Source: Mesorhizobium sp. YC-39 (lineage in GTDB: Bacteria; Pseudomonadota; Alphaproteobacteria; Rhizobiales; Rhizobiaceae). From it: a stretch of 64,000 nt of DNA. Under the pieces are notes generated by a model, which made no database searches, was not told the origin of the DNA, and saw only the letters and a program-made list of their open reading frames with translations. Every line of letters starts with the position of its first letter. The first letter of the stretch is position 1. The translations under genes were made by a program, and so were the position numbers. The stretch spans positions 248,001 through 312,000 of the forward strand of contig NZ_JAOWPS010000002.1 in the NCBI RefSeq assembly GCF_025753795.1. The letters run 5' to 3'. Positions 33,310 to 42,799 of this stretch are shown piece by piece.

Positions 33310-35174
33310 GCGGCGAAGCCACCAGGCTCGACCTGTTCGGCACCGACGAACGGGCCGCCGAGCGCCGAATGCTTACCGCCGGACCGCTCACCGCGATCCT
33401 CGAAGACGGCAATCTTCGCACAATCTGCTTTGCCGGCGTCGAAGTGGTGCGCGCGATCAACTATCTGGCGCGCGACGCGTCCTGGGGAACATATAAGGCC
33501 GAGCTTACGAACCTGCTTATTTCGGAGCACAAGGCGGCGTTCAAGGTCACTTATGACGGGTTGTGCAACGGTGCGCAGGGCAGGTTTTCCTACCGGATGA
33601 AAATAACGGGCAAAGCGTCCGGCGTGCTGACTTTGGAAGCGGAAGGCGTCGCCCTCACCGACTTTCCAACCAATCGCACCGGTTTCGTCGTACTCCATCC
33701 CTCAGAGGCCGCAGGCGGGCGGCTGACCATCCGACACAGCGACGGGCGGATTGAGGAGACGGTCTTTCCCGAGGCGATCAGCCCCGACCAGCCGGCCTTC
33801 GACATCAGCGCGCTGACGCATGAGCCGGCGCCCGGCATCATTTGCATCGTGGCCATGGAAGGCGACGCCTTCGAGATGGAAGACCAGCGCAACTGGACCG
33901 ATGCCTCGTTCAAGACCTATGTCCGTCCGCTGTCGAAGCCGCGCCCCTATGTCATCACCAAAGGTTCGAAGGACAGCCAGCGCGTCACGGTCTCCATCGA
34001 GGCCAAGGCCTTGCCAACCCGGCCTGGAATGGCTTCAAAGGCCACCCTGACGCTGGGCGGTCCGATCGGGCGGATGCCGTCCATGGCCCTGTTTCTCGAT
34101 CCCGACGATCTGCCCTCTGCCCTGGCCGGCGCCGCACAGCTCGGTCCCGCGCAGGATATCATCATCCGCTTCGACGGCGCGCGCGGCCACGACGCGCACG
34201 TGCTGCGCGAGGCGGCCGGTCTTGCCGCCTCGATCGGCGCACGCCCCGCGATCGAGGCAATCCTTGATGCCGTCAATCCGGAGACTGAGGCGAAGGCCGT
34301 TGTCAATGCGATCCGCGCGTCGGAAATCGAACCGAGCGCCGTGCTGGTTTCACCACGACGCGAATTCAGGGCACGACCGTCGAACCTGGTGCCAACAGGT
34401 GAACAGCCGATCAGCGAGTTCGTGGATGCGCTCAGGGCGACCGGGATACGCGCCGCCATTGGTGCCGGGACGCCGTCCCTGTTCACGGAATTCAATCGCA
34501 ACCCGCCGACCGGCGACGCCGATTTCGTCTTCTTCGGCAACGTTGCCATCGTTCACGCGGCCGACGATCTCTCGGTTATGGAGACGCTGAGCGTCTATCC
34601 CTCGGTCATCGCTTCGGCGCGTCGCCTATGTCCGGACAAGGCGATCTGGCTCGGCCCCTGCACGATCGGCATGCGGCACAATCCCTATGGTAACGATGTG
34701 TCGGCAAATCCAGCTCGTGTCCGAACACCTGCTGCGGGCGAGGACCCCCGGCACGGCGCGTTGTTCGGAGCAGCTTTCGCGGTCGGTGTCGCGGCGCAGG
34801 CTGCAGTTGCTGGGGTCGATCACCTTATCATGGCAGCGCCGACCGGACCTTTTGGGCTTCTGGATGATCACGCCCGCCGGCGGCCGTTGCAGGCTGTCCA
34901 TACCGAACTCGCTTCGGCGGCCGGTGCCCCGCGCTACGAGGTTTTCGTCAATCATCCGGCTATAACTGCCGTCGCCTACCGTCTAGGCGAACGCATCCGC
35001 ATTTTGGTGGTAAATCTTACGCCGGATTCGGTCGACGTGCTCATCCCGCCGAGCATGCATTTGGAGGGCATCGTGGATAGAAATGCCAACCTTGCGAGAT
35101 CAAGTCATAATTGGTTATTAGGCCCCTATCGATCGGCCCTTCTTCAATGTGGATCCCCTGGCAATGTAATATGA
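33306..35174 (+). CDS. apnL: D-apionate lactonase-like protein
   Basis: A 622-residue soluble protein. Segments I associate with the D-apionate lactonase family (ApnL) include GNLRTICFAGVEVVRAI, DASWGTY, TNRTGFVVLHP, ALTHEPAPG and EMEDQRNWTDASFKTYVRPL. The order is an N-terminal beta-rich domain, a central TIM-barrel-like region (about 260-500) and a C-terminal beta domain with IRILVVNLTPDSVDV. ApnL opens D-apionolactone to D-apionate after ApsD. The last about 100 codons are less GC-rich than the rest. It is the final gene of the operon. Assignment rests on remembered family features without an alignment. Confidence 0.6.
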   Translation: MSGEATRLDLFGTDERAAERRMLTAGPLTAILEDGNLRTICFAGVEVVRAINYLARDASWGTYKAELTNLLISEHKAAFKVTYDGLCNGAQGRFSYRMKITGKASGVLTLEAEGVALTDFPTNRTGFVVLHPSEAAGGRLTIRHSDGRIEETVFPEAISPDQPAFDISALTHEPAPGIICIVAMEGDAFEMEDQRNWTDASFKTYVRPLSKPRPYVITKGSKDSQRVTVSIEAKALPTRPGMASKATLTLGGPIGRMPSMALFLDPDDLPSALAGAAQLGPAQDIIIRFDGARGHDAHVLREAAGLAASIGARPAIEAILDAVNPETEAKAVVNAIRASEIEPSAVLVSPRREFRARPSNLVPTGEQPISEFVDALRATGIRAAIGAGTPSLFTEFNRNPPTGDADFVFFGNVAIVHAADDLSVMETLSVYPSVIASARRLCPDKAIWLGPCTIGMRHNPYGNDVSANPARVRTPAAGEDPRHGALFGAAFAVGVAAQAAVAGVDHLIMAAPTGPFGLLDDHARRRPLQAVHTELASAAGAPRYEVFVNHPAITAVAYRLGERIRILVVNLTPDSVDVLIPPSMHLEGIVDRNANLARSSHNWLLGPYRSALLQCGSPGNVI

Positions 35175-35213
35175 TTGCCGAATCCCCGGCGAGTGCGACA
35201 GCGCGTTTTTGAG

Positions 35214-37979
35214 CTATTCGAAAGAATAGGTGAAACCTCCTTCGGAGGCTCCGACAGTCACCCTCGTCATCTTTTCGCCCTCGAGGGACCGGTTCAGCAC
35301 CCCGCGGCTCAATTCCGGCAGAAGCGTGTTTGTCAGAATGGCGTCGATCATTCGCCCGCCGGATTCGATCTCGGTGCAGCGGGCCTTGACGAGCTCCATG
35401 ACACCGTCACCGATCACCAACTCGGCATCGTTGGTTGCCCGCAGCCGGCGAGCGATCTTGGCGAACTGATGGCGGGTGATCGCTTCGATCATCGTGTCCG
35501 AAAGCGGGTAGTAAGGAATGGTCACGACACGGCCGAGGAAGGCCGCCGGGAAAACCTTCAGCAGCGGGCTGCGCAGGGCGGTGTCGAGATCGTCAAGCCC
35601 GGCGCGCGCGGTGCCGTTCCTGGTCCGATCCATGATGACCTCGGAGCCGACATTGGAGGTGAGCAGGATCAGCGTGTTCTTGAAATCGATCCGGCGGCCC
35701 TCGCTGTCGTCCATCATCCCCTTGTCGAAAACCTGGAAGAAGATTTCGTGCACGTCCGGATGCGCCTTCTCGACCTCGTCGAGCAGGATCACCGAATAGG
35801 GTTTGCGCCGGACCGCCTCGGTCAGGATGCCACCCTTGCCATAGCCGACATATCCGGGCGGCGCGCCTTTCAGGGTGGAGACGGTATGCGCCTCCTGGAA
35901 CTCGGACATGTTGATCGAGATCAGGTTCTGCTCGCCGCCATAGAGCGTTTCGGCCAGGGCCAGCGCGGTTTCGGTCTTGCCGACGCCCGAGGGACCGCAG
36001 AGCAGGAACACGCCTACCGGCTTTTCCGGCGCGCCCAGCCCGGCGCGGCTGGTCTGCACACGTTTGGCGATCATCTCCATGGCATGATCCTGGCCGACCA
36101 CCCGTTCGGACAAGGTTGCGGCGAGCCGCAGCGCCTTTTCGGTCTGGCTCGACAGCATCCGTCCCGTCGGGATACCGGTCCAGTCCTGAACCACGGCCGC
36201 CACCGCATTGCGGTCGACCGAAGGCAGGATCAGCGGCGTCTCGCCCTGCGCCTCGGAGAGTTCAGCCATCAGTTCGCGCAGCCGTTCGAGATCGGCGGCC
36301 GGATCGATTGGTGGAGGATCGGTGGTCGCTGTTGCCTTCGCCTCGGTCGCAGGCGTTTCGGTCTCAGACACTTCGGTCTCGGTTGCATCCGGGCCTGCTG
36401 TTGCGGTGCCCGCCTCCTCTGTTGCCACTTCATCGAGCGGCACGCCCTCGCCGCGCAGCCTGGCGCGCAGTTCGAGTATCTCGGCAACCAGCGCCTTTTC
36501 CCGCTCCCAACGTGCTTGCGCGGCAGCAAGGGTACCTTCGGTTTCGGCAAGCCCCGTTTCGACCCGAGCCTGCCGACCGGTCACCTCGATGCCGATCGCG
36601 GCCTCGCGGCCGATGATGCCGCGCTCGACCTCCAGTGCCTGGCGGCGGCGCAGAATATCCTCGACCTCGGCCGGGGTGGCATGCTGCGATATCGCGACGC
36701 GGGCACAGGCTGTGTCGAGAAGGCTAACCGCCTTGTCCGGCAATTGCCGCGCCGGGATGTAGCGGTGCGACAGGCCGACCGCCGCCTCGATCGCCTCATC
36801 AAGTATCTGCACCTTGTGGTGCTGCTCCAGGACGCCGGCCACACCGCGCAGCATGAGAACGGCCACCGCCTCGGACGGCTCATCGATCTTGACCACCTGG
36901 AAGCGGCGCGTCAGCGCCGGGTCTTTCTCGATGTGCTGCTTGTATTCGGCCCAGGTCGTTGCAGCGATGGTGCGAAGTTCGCCGCGCGCCAGCGCCGGTT
37001 TCAGCAGGTTGGCCGCATCGCCCGTTCCAGCCGCGCCGCCCGCGCCAATCAAGGTATGGGCTTCGTCAATGAACAGGATGACCGGGGTTTCGGACGATTG
37101 AACCTCATCGATAACGGCCTTCAGCCGTTTTTCGAACTCTCCCTTTACGCTTGCCCCAGCTTGCATCAATCCAACGTCGAGCATGCGCACGCTGACGCCT
37201 TGCAACGTGGGCGGCACGTCGCCCTCGGCAATGCGTAAGGCAAAGCCTTCGACGACTGCCGTCTTGCCGACCCCCGCCTCACCGGTCAGGATCGGGTTGT
37301 TTTGCCGGCGTCGCATCAGGATGTCGACGATCTGCCTGATCTCCGGATCGCGGCCGACGACCGGATCGATCTTGCCATCGCGGGCACGCTGGGTCAGGTC
37401 GGTGGCATATTTCGCCAGCGCCGAGTCCCCGCCCGGCGCCCGCCTAGGCGTCTCGGCGGCGGCCGCTGCTGCGGGTGCGCCAGCTTCGAGCGACCCCTCC
37501 ACCACGTCGGCGAACCGCGCAATGACCCCGTCGGCATCGATCTTGTCAAACTCGCCGCTGATTTTCGACAGCAGGCCTTCCAGCACCGGCGTCTTCAGAC
37601 AAGCCAGGAGAATATAGGCGCTGCGGACCTCCTCGACGTTGAACTCCAGCCCTGCCAGGTTCCAGCCCTCCTGGATGGCATGAAAGATATGGTCGGAGAA
37701 TTCCTCGATCGAAGTCGCGCCATAAGGCAGCTTGTCGACGGCGCGGGTCATGTCGGCGGTAAGCCGGCTTGCGTCCACTCCCGCATCGGCAAGTATCATT
37801 TGCACATCCGAGCGATCGGAAAGCACCAGTTGTTCGATGAAATGGACGAGTTCGACGTAAGGATTGCCGCGTAGCTTGGCGGTATCGGCCGCAGCCTTGA
37901 AGGCACGCACGCAGACAGGATTGAGCTTACCGACCAGCTCCTTGCGTTTGACGCTTTGCGATGACCGGCGCTGTTCCAT
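35214..37979 (-). CDS. clpV: T6SS AAA+ ATPase ClpV (TssH)
   Basis: A 921-residue ClpB/ClpV-type double AAA+ unfoldase that strips contracted TssB/TssC sheath for reuse. Visible in order are the N-terminal Clp-N domain (about 15-160), D1 with Walker [10 protein letters not shown] and [13 protein letters not shown], a coiled-coil middle region, D2 with GPSGVGKTE and the LLDEVEKAH Walker B, and the ClpB C-terminal domain. The middle region carries a Thr/Glu/Ala-rich insert of about 45 residues (bases about 36300-36440). The start is ATG 37979; an extension to 38120 is unconserved. It is divergent from the tssA operon. Confidence 0.93.
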   Translation of the reverse strand: MEQRRSSQSVKRKELVGKLNPVCVRAFKAAADTAKLRGNPYVELVHFIEQLVLSDRSDVQMILADAGVDASRLTADMTRAVDKLPYGATSIEEFSDHIFHAIQEGWNLAGLEFNVEEVRSAYILLACLKTPVLEGLLSKISGEFDKIDADGVIARFADVVEGSLEAGAPAAAAAAETPRRAPGGDSALAKYATDLTQRARDGKIDPVVGRDPEIRQIVDILMRRRQNNPILTGEAGVGKTAVVEGFALRIAEGDVPPTLQGVSVRMLDVGLMQAGASVKGEFEKRLKAVIDEVQSSETPVILFIDEAHTLIGAGGAAGTGDAANLLKPALARGELRTIAATTWAEYKQHIEKDPALTRRFQVVKIDEPSEAVAVLMLRGVAGVLEQHHKVQILDEAIEAAVGLSHRYIPARQLPDKAVSLLDTACARVAISQHATPAEVEDILRRRQALEVERGIIGREAAIGIEVTGRQARVETGLAETEGTLAAAQARWEREKALVAEILELRARLRGEGVPLDEVATEEAGTATAGPDATETEVSETETPATEAKATATTDPPPIDPAADLERLRELMAELSEAQGETPLILPSVDRNAVAAVVQDWTGIPTGRMLSSQTEKALRLAATLSERVVGQDHAMEMIAKRVQTSRAGLGAPEKPVGVFLLCGPSGVGKTETALALAETLYGGEQNLISINMSEFQEAHTVSTLKGAPPGYVGYGKGGILTEAVRRKPYSVILLDEVEKAHPDVHEIFFQVFDKGMMDDSEGRRIDFKNTLILLTSNVGSEVIMDRTRNGTARAGLDDLDTALRSPLLKVFPAAFLGRVVTIPYYPLSDTMIEAITRHQFAKIARRLRATNDAELVIGDGVMELVKARCTEIESGGRMIDAILTNTLLPELSRGVLNRSLEGEKMTRVTVGASEGGFTYSFE

Positions 37980-38315
37980 TGAACGTGCTCCCGAGATCTT
38001 GCAATCGATACCCTGCCATATAAGCCGCTGCTTGACAAAGCATGTGATGGATGAGCCGCCTGGATGCCGACCCACCCGGCGTCTCCCGGTCAGGTGGTAT
38101 GCCGTATCCCGGCGCAACAAACACCGGATTGCGTCCCATCTATGCGAAGCATTTCACATACACGGTCCGGCGATCGCGCGACGGGTTTCGGCGAAGGTAA
38201 ACAGCCGTGTTCAGCTTCTGTTAGTTTTTGAGCAACTGCTTAATTGTGATAAAGTGAAAGCCTGTGATAACGTTGCGTCACTCAGGGGTCTCAGGGCCGC
38301 TAGCTGGGGGTTGGT
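37980..38315. promoter_or_regulatory. divergent promoter region of the T6SS locus
   Basis: 336 bp between clpV (minus) and tssA (plus), which must carry both promoters. It is AT-richer than the genes, especially 38205-38280 (TTAGTTTTTGAGC, TTAATTGTGATAAAG). I find no convincing sigma-54 (GG-N10-GC) element and no clear sigma-70 pair, and no ORF that looks coding. Confidence 0.45.
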
Positions 38316-39488
38316 GTGATTGATCTCGCACTCTGGCTCAATCCTGTCGACGGTGAGAATCCGTCCGGGGAGGATTTGCGCAACGACCCGGCTTTCCACG
38401 AGCTGGAGCGCCTGACGGAACAGCAGAAAAAGGTCGAGTTTCAAGGAAGCAAAAACACCGAAGTTGATGTTCCGATCGACTGGCCCGCCGTGCTCGCCAA
38501 GGCCGAAGAGCTGCGCCCACATGGCCGGGACCTGCGCCTCCTCGTCGTCGTCACGCGTGCTCTGACCAACGAGTATCGGTTGGCCGGGCTGGCTGAAGGC
38601 CTGACCCTCATAGCGCAGACCTTCGATCAGCATTGGGCAACCATGCACCCGGCCCTGCGATCCGGTGCTACGCCCCGCGACGCGGCCCTGCGCCGCATCA
38701 ATGCGCTGACTGATCTCCAGAACAGCCAGGATGGCCTGCTCAAGGATCTGCGGAAACTGACTTTTTTCGCGCCGCGTGCAATCGGCCCGATCCTCGGCGA
38801 GGACCTGGAGAAGGGCGCGCTCGACGAGCGCGTCATGCTTCAGGAGGCGTCCTCGGGACTGAACGCGACCGAAAAAGCGGCTCTGGCGAGCGCGCACAGC
38901 CAGTTGGTGAACCGTGTGCGCAGCGCATGCGCCGCACAAATCGACCAGGCCGGCGCGGAGATGACGTCGCTTGTCACCGATGCACGCGCCGCGATCGCGG
39001 CCCTGGAGGCGGTGGAGACGGCCCTCAATGCCCGCATCGAGGGCAGCGGCGCCACCGTTCCGGAATTAAAACGATTTCTGCAGCGTTTGCTGACGACCCT
39101 CGAACGAAACTCGGCCGCCGGCGCCACCGCGAATGGCGCCGCAAAGCCAGTTTCGGCGCCTGCGGACCCGGCAACGCCTGTTCGAAACGGTCATGGAGCC
39201 GATACGATGGCAAGTGTGGCAAGCTACGCGGAGCCCGGCAGCAGCGGCCTGCCCGACCGGATCTCGTCCCGCGACGACGTCGTCAAATGCCTCGACCTCG
39301 TCGTCGCCTTCTATGACCGCACCGAACCGTCGAGCCCGATCCCGCATCTGGCGCGGCGCGTGCGGCGAATGGTGCACATGGATTTCGTTGAACTGATGGA
39401 AGACCTCGCCCCGTCGGGGCTGAAGGAATTCCGGCTCCTTGCCGGCGTTCCCGATGCCAAGAAGGCGGCCCAGAAGGATGAAAGGTAA
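38316..39488 (+). CDS. tssA: T6SS assembly protein TssA (ImpA family)
   Basis: A 390-residue ImpA-domain protein. The N-terminal hallmark LNPVDGENPSGEDLRNDPAF (about 8-27) is followed by the conserved VDWPAVL/AEELRPHGRDLRLLV region, and a C-terminal part ends with LARRVRRMVHMDFVELM (the short VasJ/ImpA type). TssA primes baseplate and sheath polymerisation. It starts with GTG 38316. It is first gene of the large operon and six bases before tssB. Confidence 0.9.
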   Translation: MIDLALWLNPVDGENPSGEDLRNDPAFHELERLTEQQKKVEFQGSKNTEVDVPIDWPAVLAKAEELRPHGRDLRLLVVVTRALTNEYRLAGLAEGLTLIAQTFDQHWATMHPALRSGATPRDAALRRINALTDLQNSQDGLLKDLRKLTFFAPRAIGPILGEDLEKGALDERVMLQEASSGLNATEKAALASAHSQLVNRVRSACAAQIDQAGAEMTSLVTDARAAIAALEAVETALNARIEGSGATVPELKRFLQRLLTTLERNSAAGATANGAAKPVSAPADPATPVRNGHGADTMASVASYAEPGSSGLPDRISSRDDVVKCLDLVVAFYDRTEPSSPIPHLARRVRRMVHMDFVELMEDLAPSGLKEFRLLAGVPDAKKAAQKDER

Positions 39489-39494
39489 CAACAC

Positions 39495-40034
39495 ATGCCA
39501 GCCGAAAGCAAAGCGAAGGTCATCGAACGAAATCGCGCCCCGCGCGTACAGATCGCCTACGACGTTGAAACCTACGGCAGCCCGACGACAATCGAATTGC
39601 CGTTCGTCATGGGGGTGATGGCCGATCTTTCCGGCGCCTCGCAGACCAGGGAGGCGATGAAGTCAGTGCTCGACCGCGCCTTCGTCGAGACCGACGCGAA
39701 CCGCTTCCCCAAGTTCATGGAAGCGCTCGGGCCGCGGGTGAAGGCGCGGGTGAAAAACACGCTGCCGCAAGTCGAAGGCCAGGAGCGCGACGAGGAACTG
39801 GCGCTTGACCTCACCTTCACCAAGATGGGCGATTTCGCCCCGGACAAGATCGCGGAGCAGGTTCCGCAACTGGCCGAGATCCTCAAAATGCGTCGTCAGC
39901 TCGAGGAACTGCTCGGCTTCATGGATGGTCGGGTCGATGCCGAGAAGCGGATAGCGCAACTTCTCAACAACGAGCCGCTGCTGAGCAAGATCGCTAGCCA
40001 GGCGATGTCCGACGACGACAAGGCTGGGGAGTAA
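39495..40034 (+). CDS. tssB: T6SS sheath small subunit TssB
   Basis: A 179-residue TssB (VipA/ImpB). The N-terminal RAPRVQIAYDVETYG, the central ELPFVMGVMADLSG strand and the DFAPDKIAEQVPQL block are the family signature, followed by the helix that packs on TssC. With TssC it forms the contractile sheath in the cytoplasm. The stop is three bases from tssC. Confidence 0.95.
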   Translation: MPAESKAKVIERNRAPRVQIAYDVETYGSPTTIELPFVMGVMADLSGASQTREAMKSVLDRAFVETDANRFPKFMEALGPRVKARVKNTLPQVEGQERDEELALDLTFTKMGDFAPDKIAEQVPQLAEILKMRRQLEELLGFMDGRVDAEKRIAQLLNNEPLLSKIASQAMSDDDKAGE

Positions 40035-40037
40035 GTC

Positions 40038-41546
40038 ATGGCCGAACAGCAAAAAACCGCAGCCGCCACCGCTGAGGCGGAAGCAATAGACCTCGGAGAA
40101 TTCAGCGGGCTGCTGGAGAAGGATTTCAAGGTCAAGAAAGACGACAGCGAGAAGCTGCAGCAACTCGTGCGCAATCTGGCACTGGCCGCGCAATCCCGTT
40201 CCGACACCACCACCATTTCGTCCAATGCGATCAAGTCGATCAAGTCGCTGATCGCAGGCATCGACAAGATGCTGACGACGCAGGTCAACGAGATCCTGCA
40301 CGCGCCGGAAGTGCGCGAAATGGAGGGCACGTGGCGTGGCCTCTGGTATCTCATCAACAACACCGAGACGGACGCGAAGCACCTCAAGATCCGGGTGATG
40401 AACATTTCCAAGGAGCAGCTGGCCGACACGCTCGAAGACTATGAAGGCCAGATGTGGGACCAGAGCCCGATCTTCAAGAAGGTCTACACGGACGAGTATT
40501 CGATGCTGGGCGGCGAGCCGATCGGTTGCCTGGTCGGTGCCTACGAATTCTCGAACCATCCGCGCGACGTCGGCCTGCTGCGCAATATGTCGGGTGTCTG
40601 CGCCTCCGCGCATACGCCGTTCATCGCCGCCGCCTCGCCGCGCCTGTTCCGCATGGACAGCTGGCAGGAACTGCCTAATCCACAGGACCTGCAGATGATC
40701 GTATCGAACCCTGCCTATGCCTCTTGGCAATCGCTGCGCGAGAGCGAGGACGCGCGCTACATCGGCCTCACCATGCCGCGCGTGCTGGCGCGGCTGCCCT
40801 ACGGCACCGATACCGTTCCGGTGAAGGGCTTCACCTTCGAGGAGGAGGTGGAGGGCGATCACAACAAATATGTCTGGATGAATGCCGCCTTCCCGATGGG
40901 CGTCAACATCAACCGCAGCCATAAGCTCTACGGCTGGGGCACGCAGATCCGCGGCGTCGAGAATGGCGGCACGGTGCTCAACCTGCCGGTGCACAGCTTC
41001 CCGACCGACGACGGATCGATCGCGATGAAATGCCCGACGGAGGTCGCCATCGACGACCGGCGCGAGGCGGAGCTCGCCAAGCTTGGCCTGATGCCGATCC
41101 TACACCGGAAGAATACCGATCTCGCGGCCTTCATCGGCGCGCATTCGCTACAGGACGACGAGACCCGCGCCGGGCGGCTGGTCGACCCGGATGCCCAGTC
41201 GAACGAGCGGCTGAGCGCGAACTTGCCCTACCTGTTCCCGGTTTCGCGTTTCGCGCACTACCTCAAGGCAATCGCGCGCGACAAGATCGGGTCGTTCAAG
41301 GAACGCTCTGACATGCAGATCTGGTTGACCGAATGGATCAACCGATATGTGCTGGCCAATCCGGCCTTTGCCGACGACAAGGCGCGCGCCAAGCGCCCCC
41401 TTGCAGCCGCAGAGGTCCAGGTGGACAGCGTGGAGGGACGGCCGGGCTATTACAATGCCCGCTTCTATCTGCGTCCGCACTATCAGCTGGAAGGCATCAA
41501 CGCCTCGCTCCGGCTGGTGTCGGAACTACCGTCCGTGAAGACTTGA
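40038..41546 (+). CDS. tssC: T6SS sheath large subunit TssC
   Basis: A 502-residue TssC (VipB/ImpC), full length. The family segments EVREMEGTWRGLWYL, FKKVYTDEYSMLGGEPIG, LPNPQDLQM and NRSHKLYGWGTQIRGVENGG are present. It assembles with TssB into the helical sheath, whose contraction drives the Hcp tube, and contains the surface that ClpV recognises once contracted. It is tightly linked to tssB upstream and 48 bp from hcp. Confidence 0.96.
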   Translation: MAEQQKTAAATAEAEAIDLGEFSGLLEKDFKVKKDDSEKLQQLVRNLALAAQSRSDTTTISSNAIKSIKSLIAGIDKMLTTQVNEILHAPEVREMEGTWRGLWYLINNTETDAKHLKIRVMNISKEQLADTLEDYEGQMWDQSPIFKKVYTDEYSMLGGEPIGCLVGAYEFSNHPRDVGLLRNMSGVCASAHTPFIAAASPRLFRMDSWQELPNPQDLQMIVSNPAYASWQSLRESEDARYIGLTMPRVLARLPYGTDTVPVKGFTFEEEVEGDHNKYVWMNAAFPMGVNINRSHKLYGWGTQIRGVENGGTVLNLPVHSFPTDDGSIAMKCPTEVAIDDRREAELAKLGLMPILHRKNTDLAAFIGAHSLQDDETRAGRLVDPDAQSNERLSANLPYLFPVSRFAHYLKAIARDKIGSFKERSDMQIWLTEWINRYVLANPAFADDKARAKRPLAAAEVQVDSVEGRPGYYNARFYLRPHYQLEGINASLRLVSELPSVKT

Positions 41547-41594
41547 TTAGCAGCAGCATCATCTTGTTTTGTTTGAAAGCGGTGGAGAAAGACA

Positions 41595-42056
41595 ATGCCC
41601 ACAACAGTGAAGATCGATGGCTTTTTAAAGGTTCCGGATATCAAAGGCCCAAGCGTTCGAGACGGCCACGAAGATGAAATCGAAGTCCACGGTGTCGATT
41701 ACAAGATAGTCGCGCCATACGATCCGAATTCGCTCTCGCGTCGCGGTCGTGTGTCCCTCGGCATGATCAAGTTCACCAAGCACTATGACAAGTCGTCGCC
41801 TTATTTGAAAAAGGCGCTGTTCGACAACAAGGCGCTGGACGAAGTTGTGTTCTCCGCACGCCGGACAATCGATGGCGAGACCAGCGACTACCTGGTCGTC
41901 ACCCTGACCGACGCCTCGATCATGGAATACGACATGTCGCAGGCCGAGGACGAGGAAGACCTTATCCAGGAGGAGGTCAGCTTCGCCTACAAGAAGATCA
42001 AGTTCGTCTATGACAAGGACGACGAAATCGAAATGGATGTCTATGTCGGCAAGTGA
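41595..42056 (+). CDS. hcp: T6SS tube protein Hcp (TssD)
   Basis: A 153-residue Hcp. The small beta-barrel begins TTVKIDGFLKVPDIKG and has SRRGRVSLGMIKFTKHYDKSSPYLKKALF, the typical Hcp strand-helix with the KxxDxSSP motif, and ends with strands EEVSFAYKKIKFVY. It stacks as hexamer rings to form the secreted inner tube and can carry small effectors. Its own ribosome site (GGTGGAGAAAG) precedes ATG 41595. Confidence 0.93.
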   Translation: MPTTVKIDGFLKVPDIKGPSVRDGHEDEIEVHGVDYKIVAPYDPNSLSRRGRVSLGMIKFTKHYDKSSPYLKKALFDNKALDEVVFSARRTIDGETSDYLVVTLTDASIMEYDMSQAEDEEDLIQEEVSFAYKKIKFVYDKDDEIEMDVYVGK

Positions 42057-42798
42057 GGCCCGGCGGCCCGGCGCGGACAAGCTACAGATTACCGGCAGTT
42101 CGCGAGCGAAACGCGAAGCGGTCCAGCCCTCTCTTTGGGACCGCCTCGTCAATGACCTGCCGGGCGTGACCTCGGAAATAGACGGGCTGCGCCAAGTCTT
42201 GCAGGACGAGCTTGGCGCGGACCGGCTGGACATCCTCGTTGCGGGGAGCCCGCGGATCATCGACGCCGACGCCGAGCTCACATCCGATCAGAAGCAGCGT
42301 CTGCATCGCCTGATCTTTCAAACCCAACATCGCGCGGAGATCGAAAGCCGCGGCGTGGTCGTATCGGCCCGTGTCCTCAGGGAGGCTGTGCGACGCGACA
42401 TCGAGGCTTTGTTCAACACCGAGCGTTTCGAGGCCGTTCCGCTTCTTTCCGATCTCGAGAACGAACAGGCCGCTGACAACCCGCCATCGCTGGCCGATTT
42501 TCCGGAGGTGCGTCGAAGTGTGGTCAATTACGGCGTGCCTTCGTTTTCGGGCCGTTCGTCCCGCGACTTTGATCGCGAAACCCTGGCACGCGAGATCCGT
42601 TCCATCCTCGCCACATTCGAGCCACGTCTCAAGGAAAGCGCGACAAAGGTAACGGTGACCCTTGGTGATAAAAGCGTGGGCCTGAAGATCGAGATAGACG
42701 CTGTGCTGATCATGACGCCGACGCCGGAACGGATGCGCCTGCGCACCACGATCAATCTCGACAACGGCTTGGCGCGGACCGAGTTCGGGGAGACCTGA
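42043..42798 (+). CDS. tssE: T6SS baseplate protein TssE (gp25-like), long form
   Basis: About 251 residues. The C-terminal about 150 residues are the gp25/lysozyme-like baseplate wedge (RRSVVNYGVPSFSGRSS, the near-invariant N-Y-G-x-P motif, then IRSILATFEPRLKES). About 90 residues precede it, longer than usual TssE proteins, and have a helical, charged appearance. It overlaps the hcp stop by 14 bp; ATG 42037 two codons upstream is an alternative start. It links the sheath to the TssF/G wedge. Confidence 0.88.
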   Translation: MSASEARRPGADKLQITGSSRAKREAVQPSLWDRLVNDLPGVTSEIDGLRQVLQDELGADRLDILVAGSPRIIDADAELTSDQKQRLHRLIFQTQHRAEIESRGVVVSARVLREAVRRDIEALFNTERFEAVPLLSDLENEQAADNPPSLADFPEVRRSVVNYGVPSFSGRSSRDFDRETLAREIRSILATFEPRLKESATKVTVTLGDKSVGLKIEIDAVLIMTPTPERMRLRTTINLDNGLARTEFGET

Positions 42799-42799
42799 G

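Noticed and set aside
35175..37238. Long plus-strand ORF (687 residues) across clpV
   Set aside because: It is a high-GC shadow on the opposite strand of clpV, whose motifs are complete; the plus-strand product has no fold-like features.
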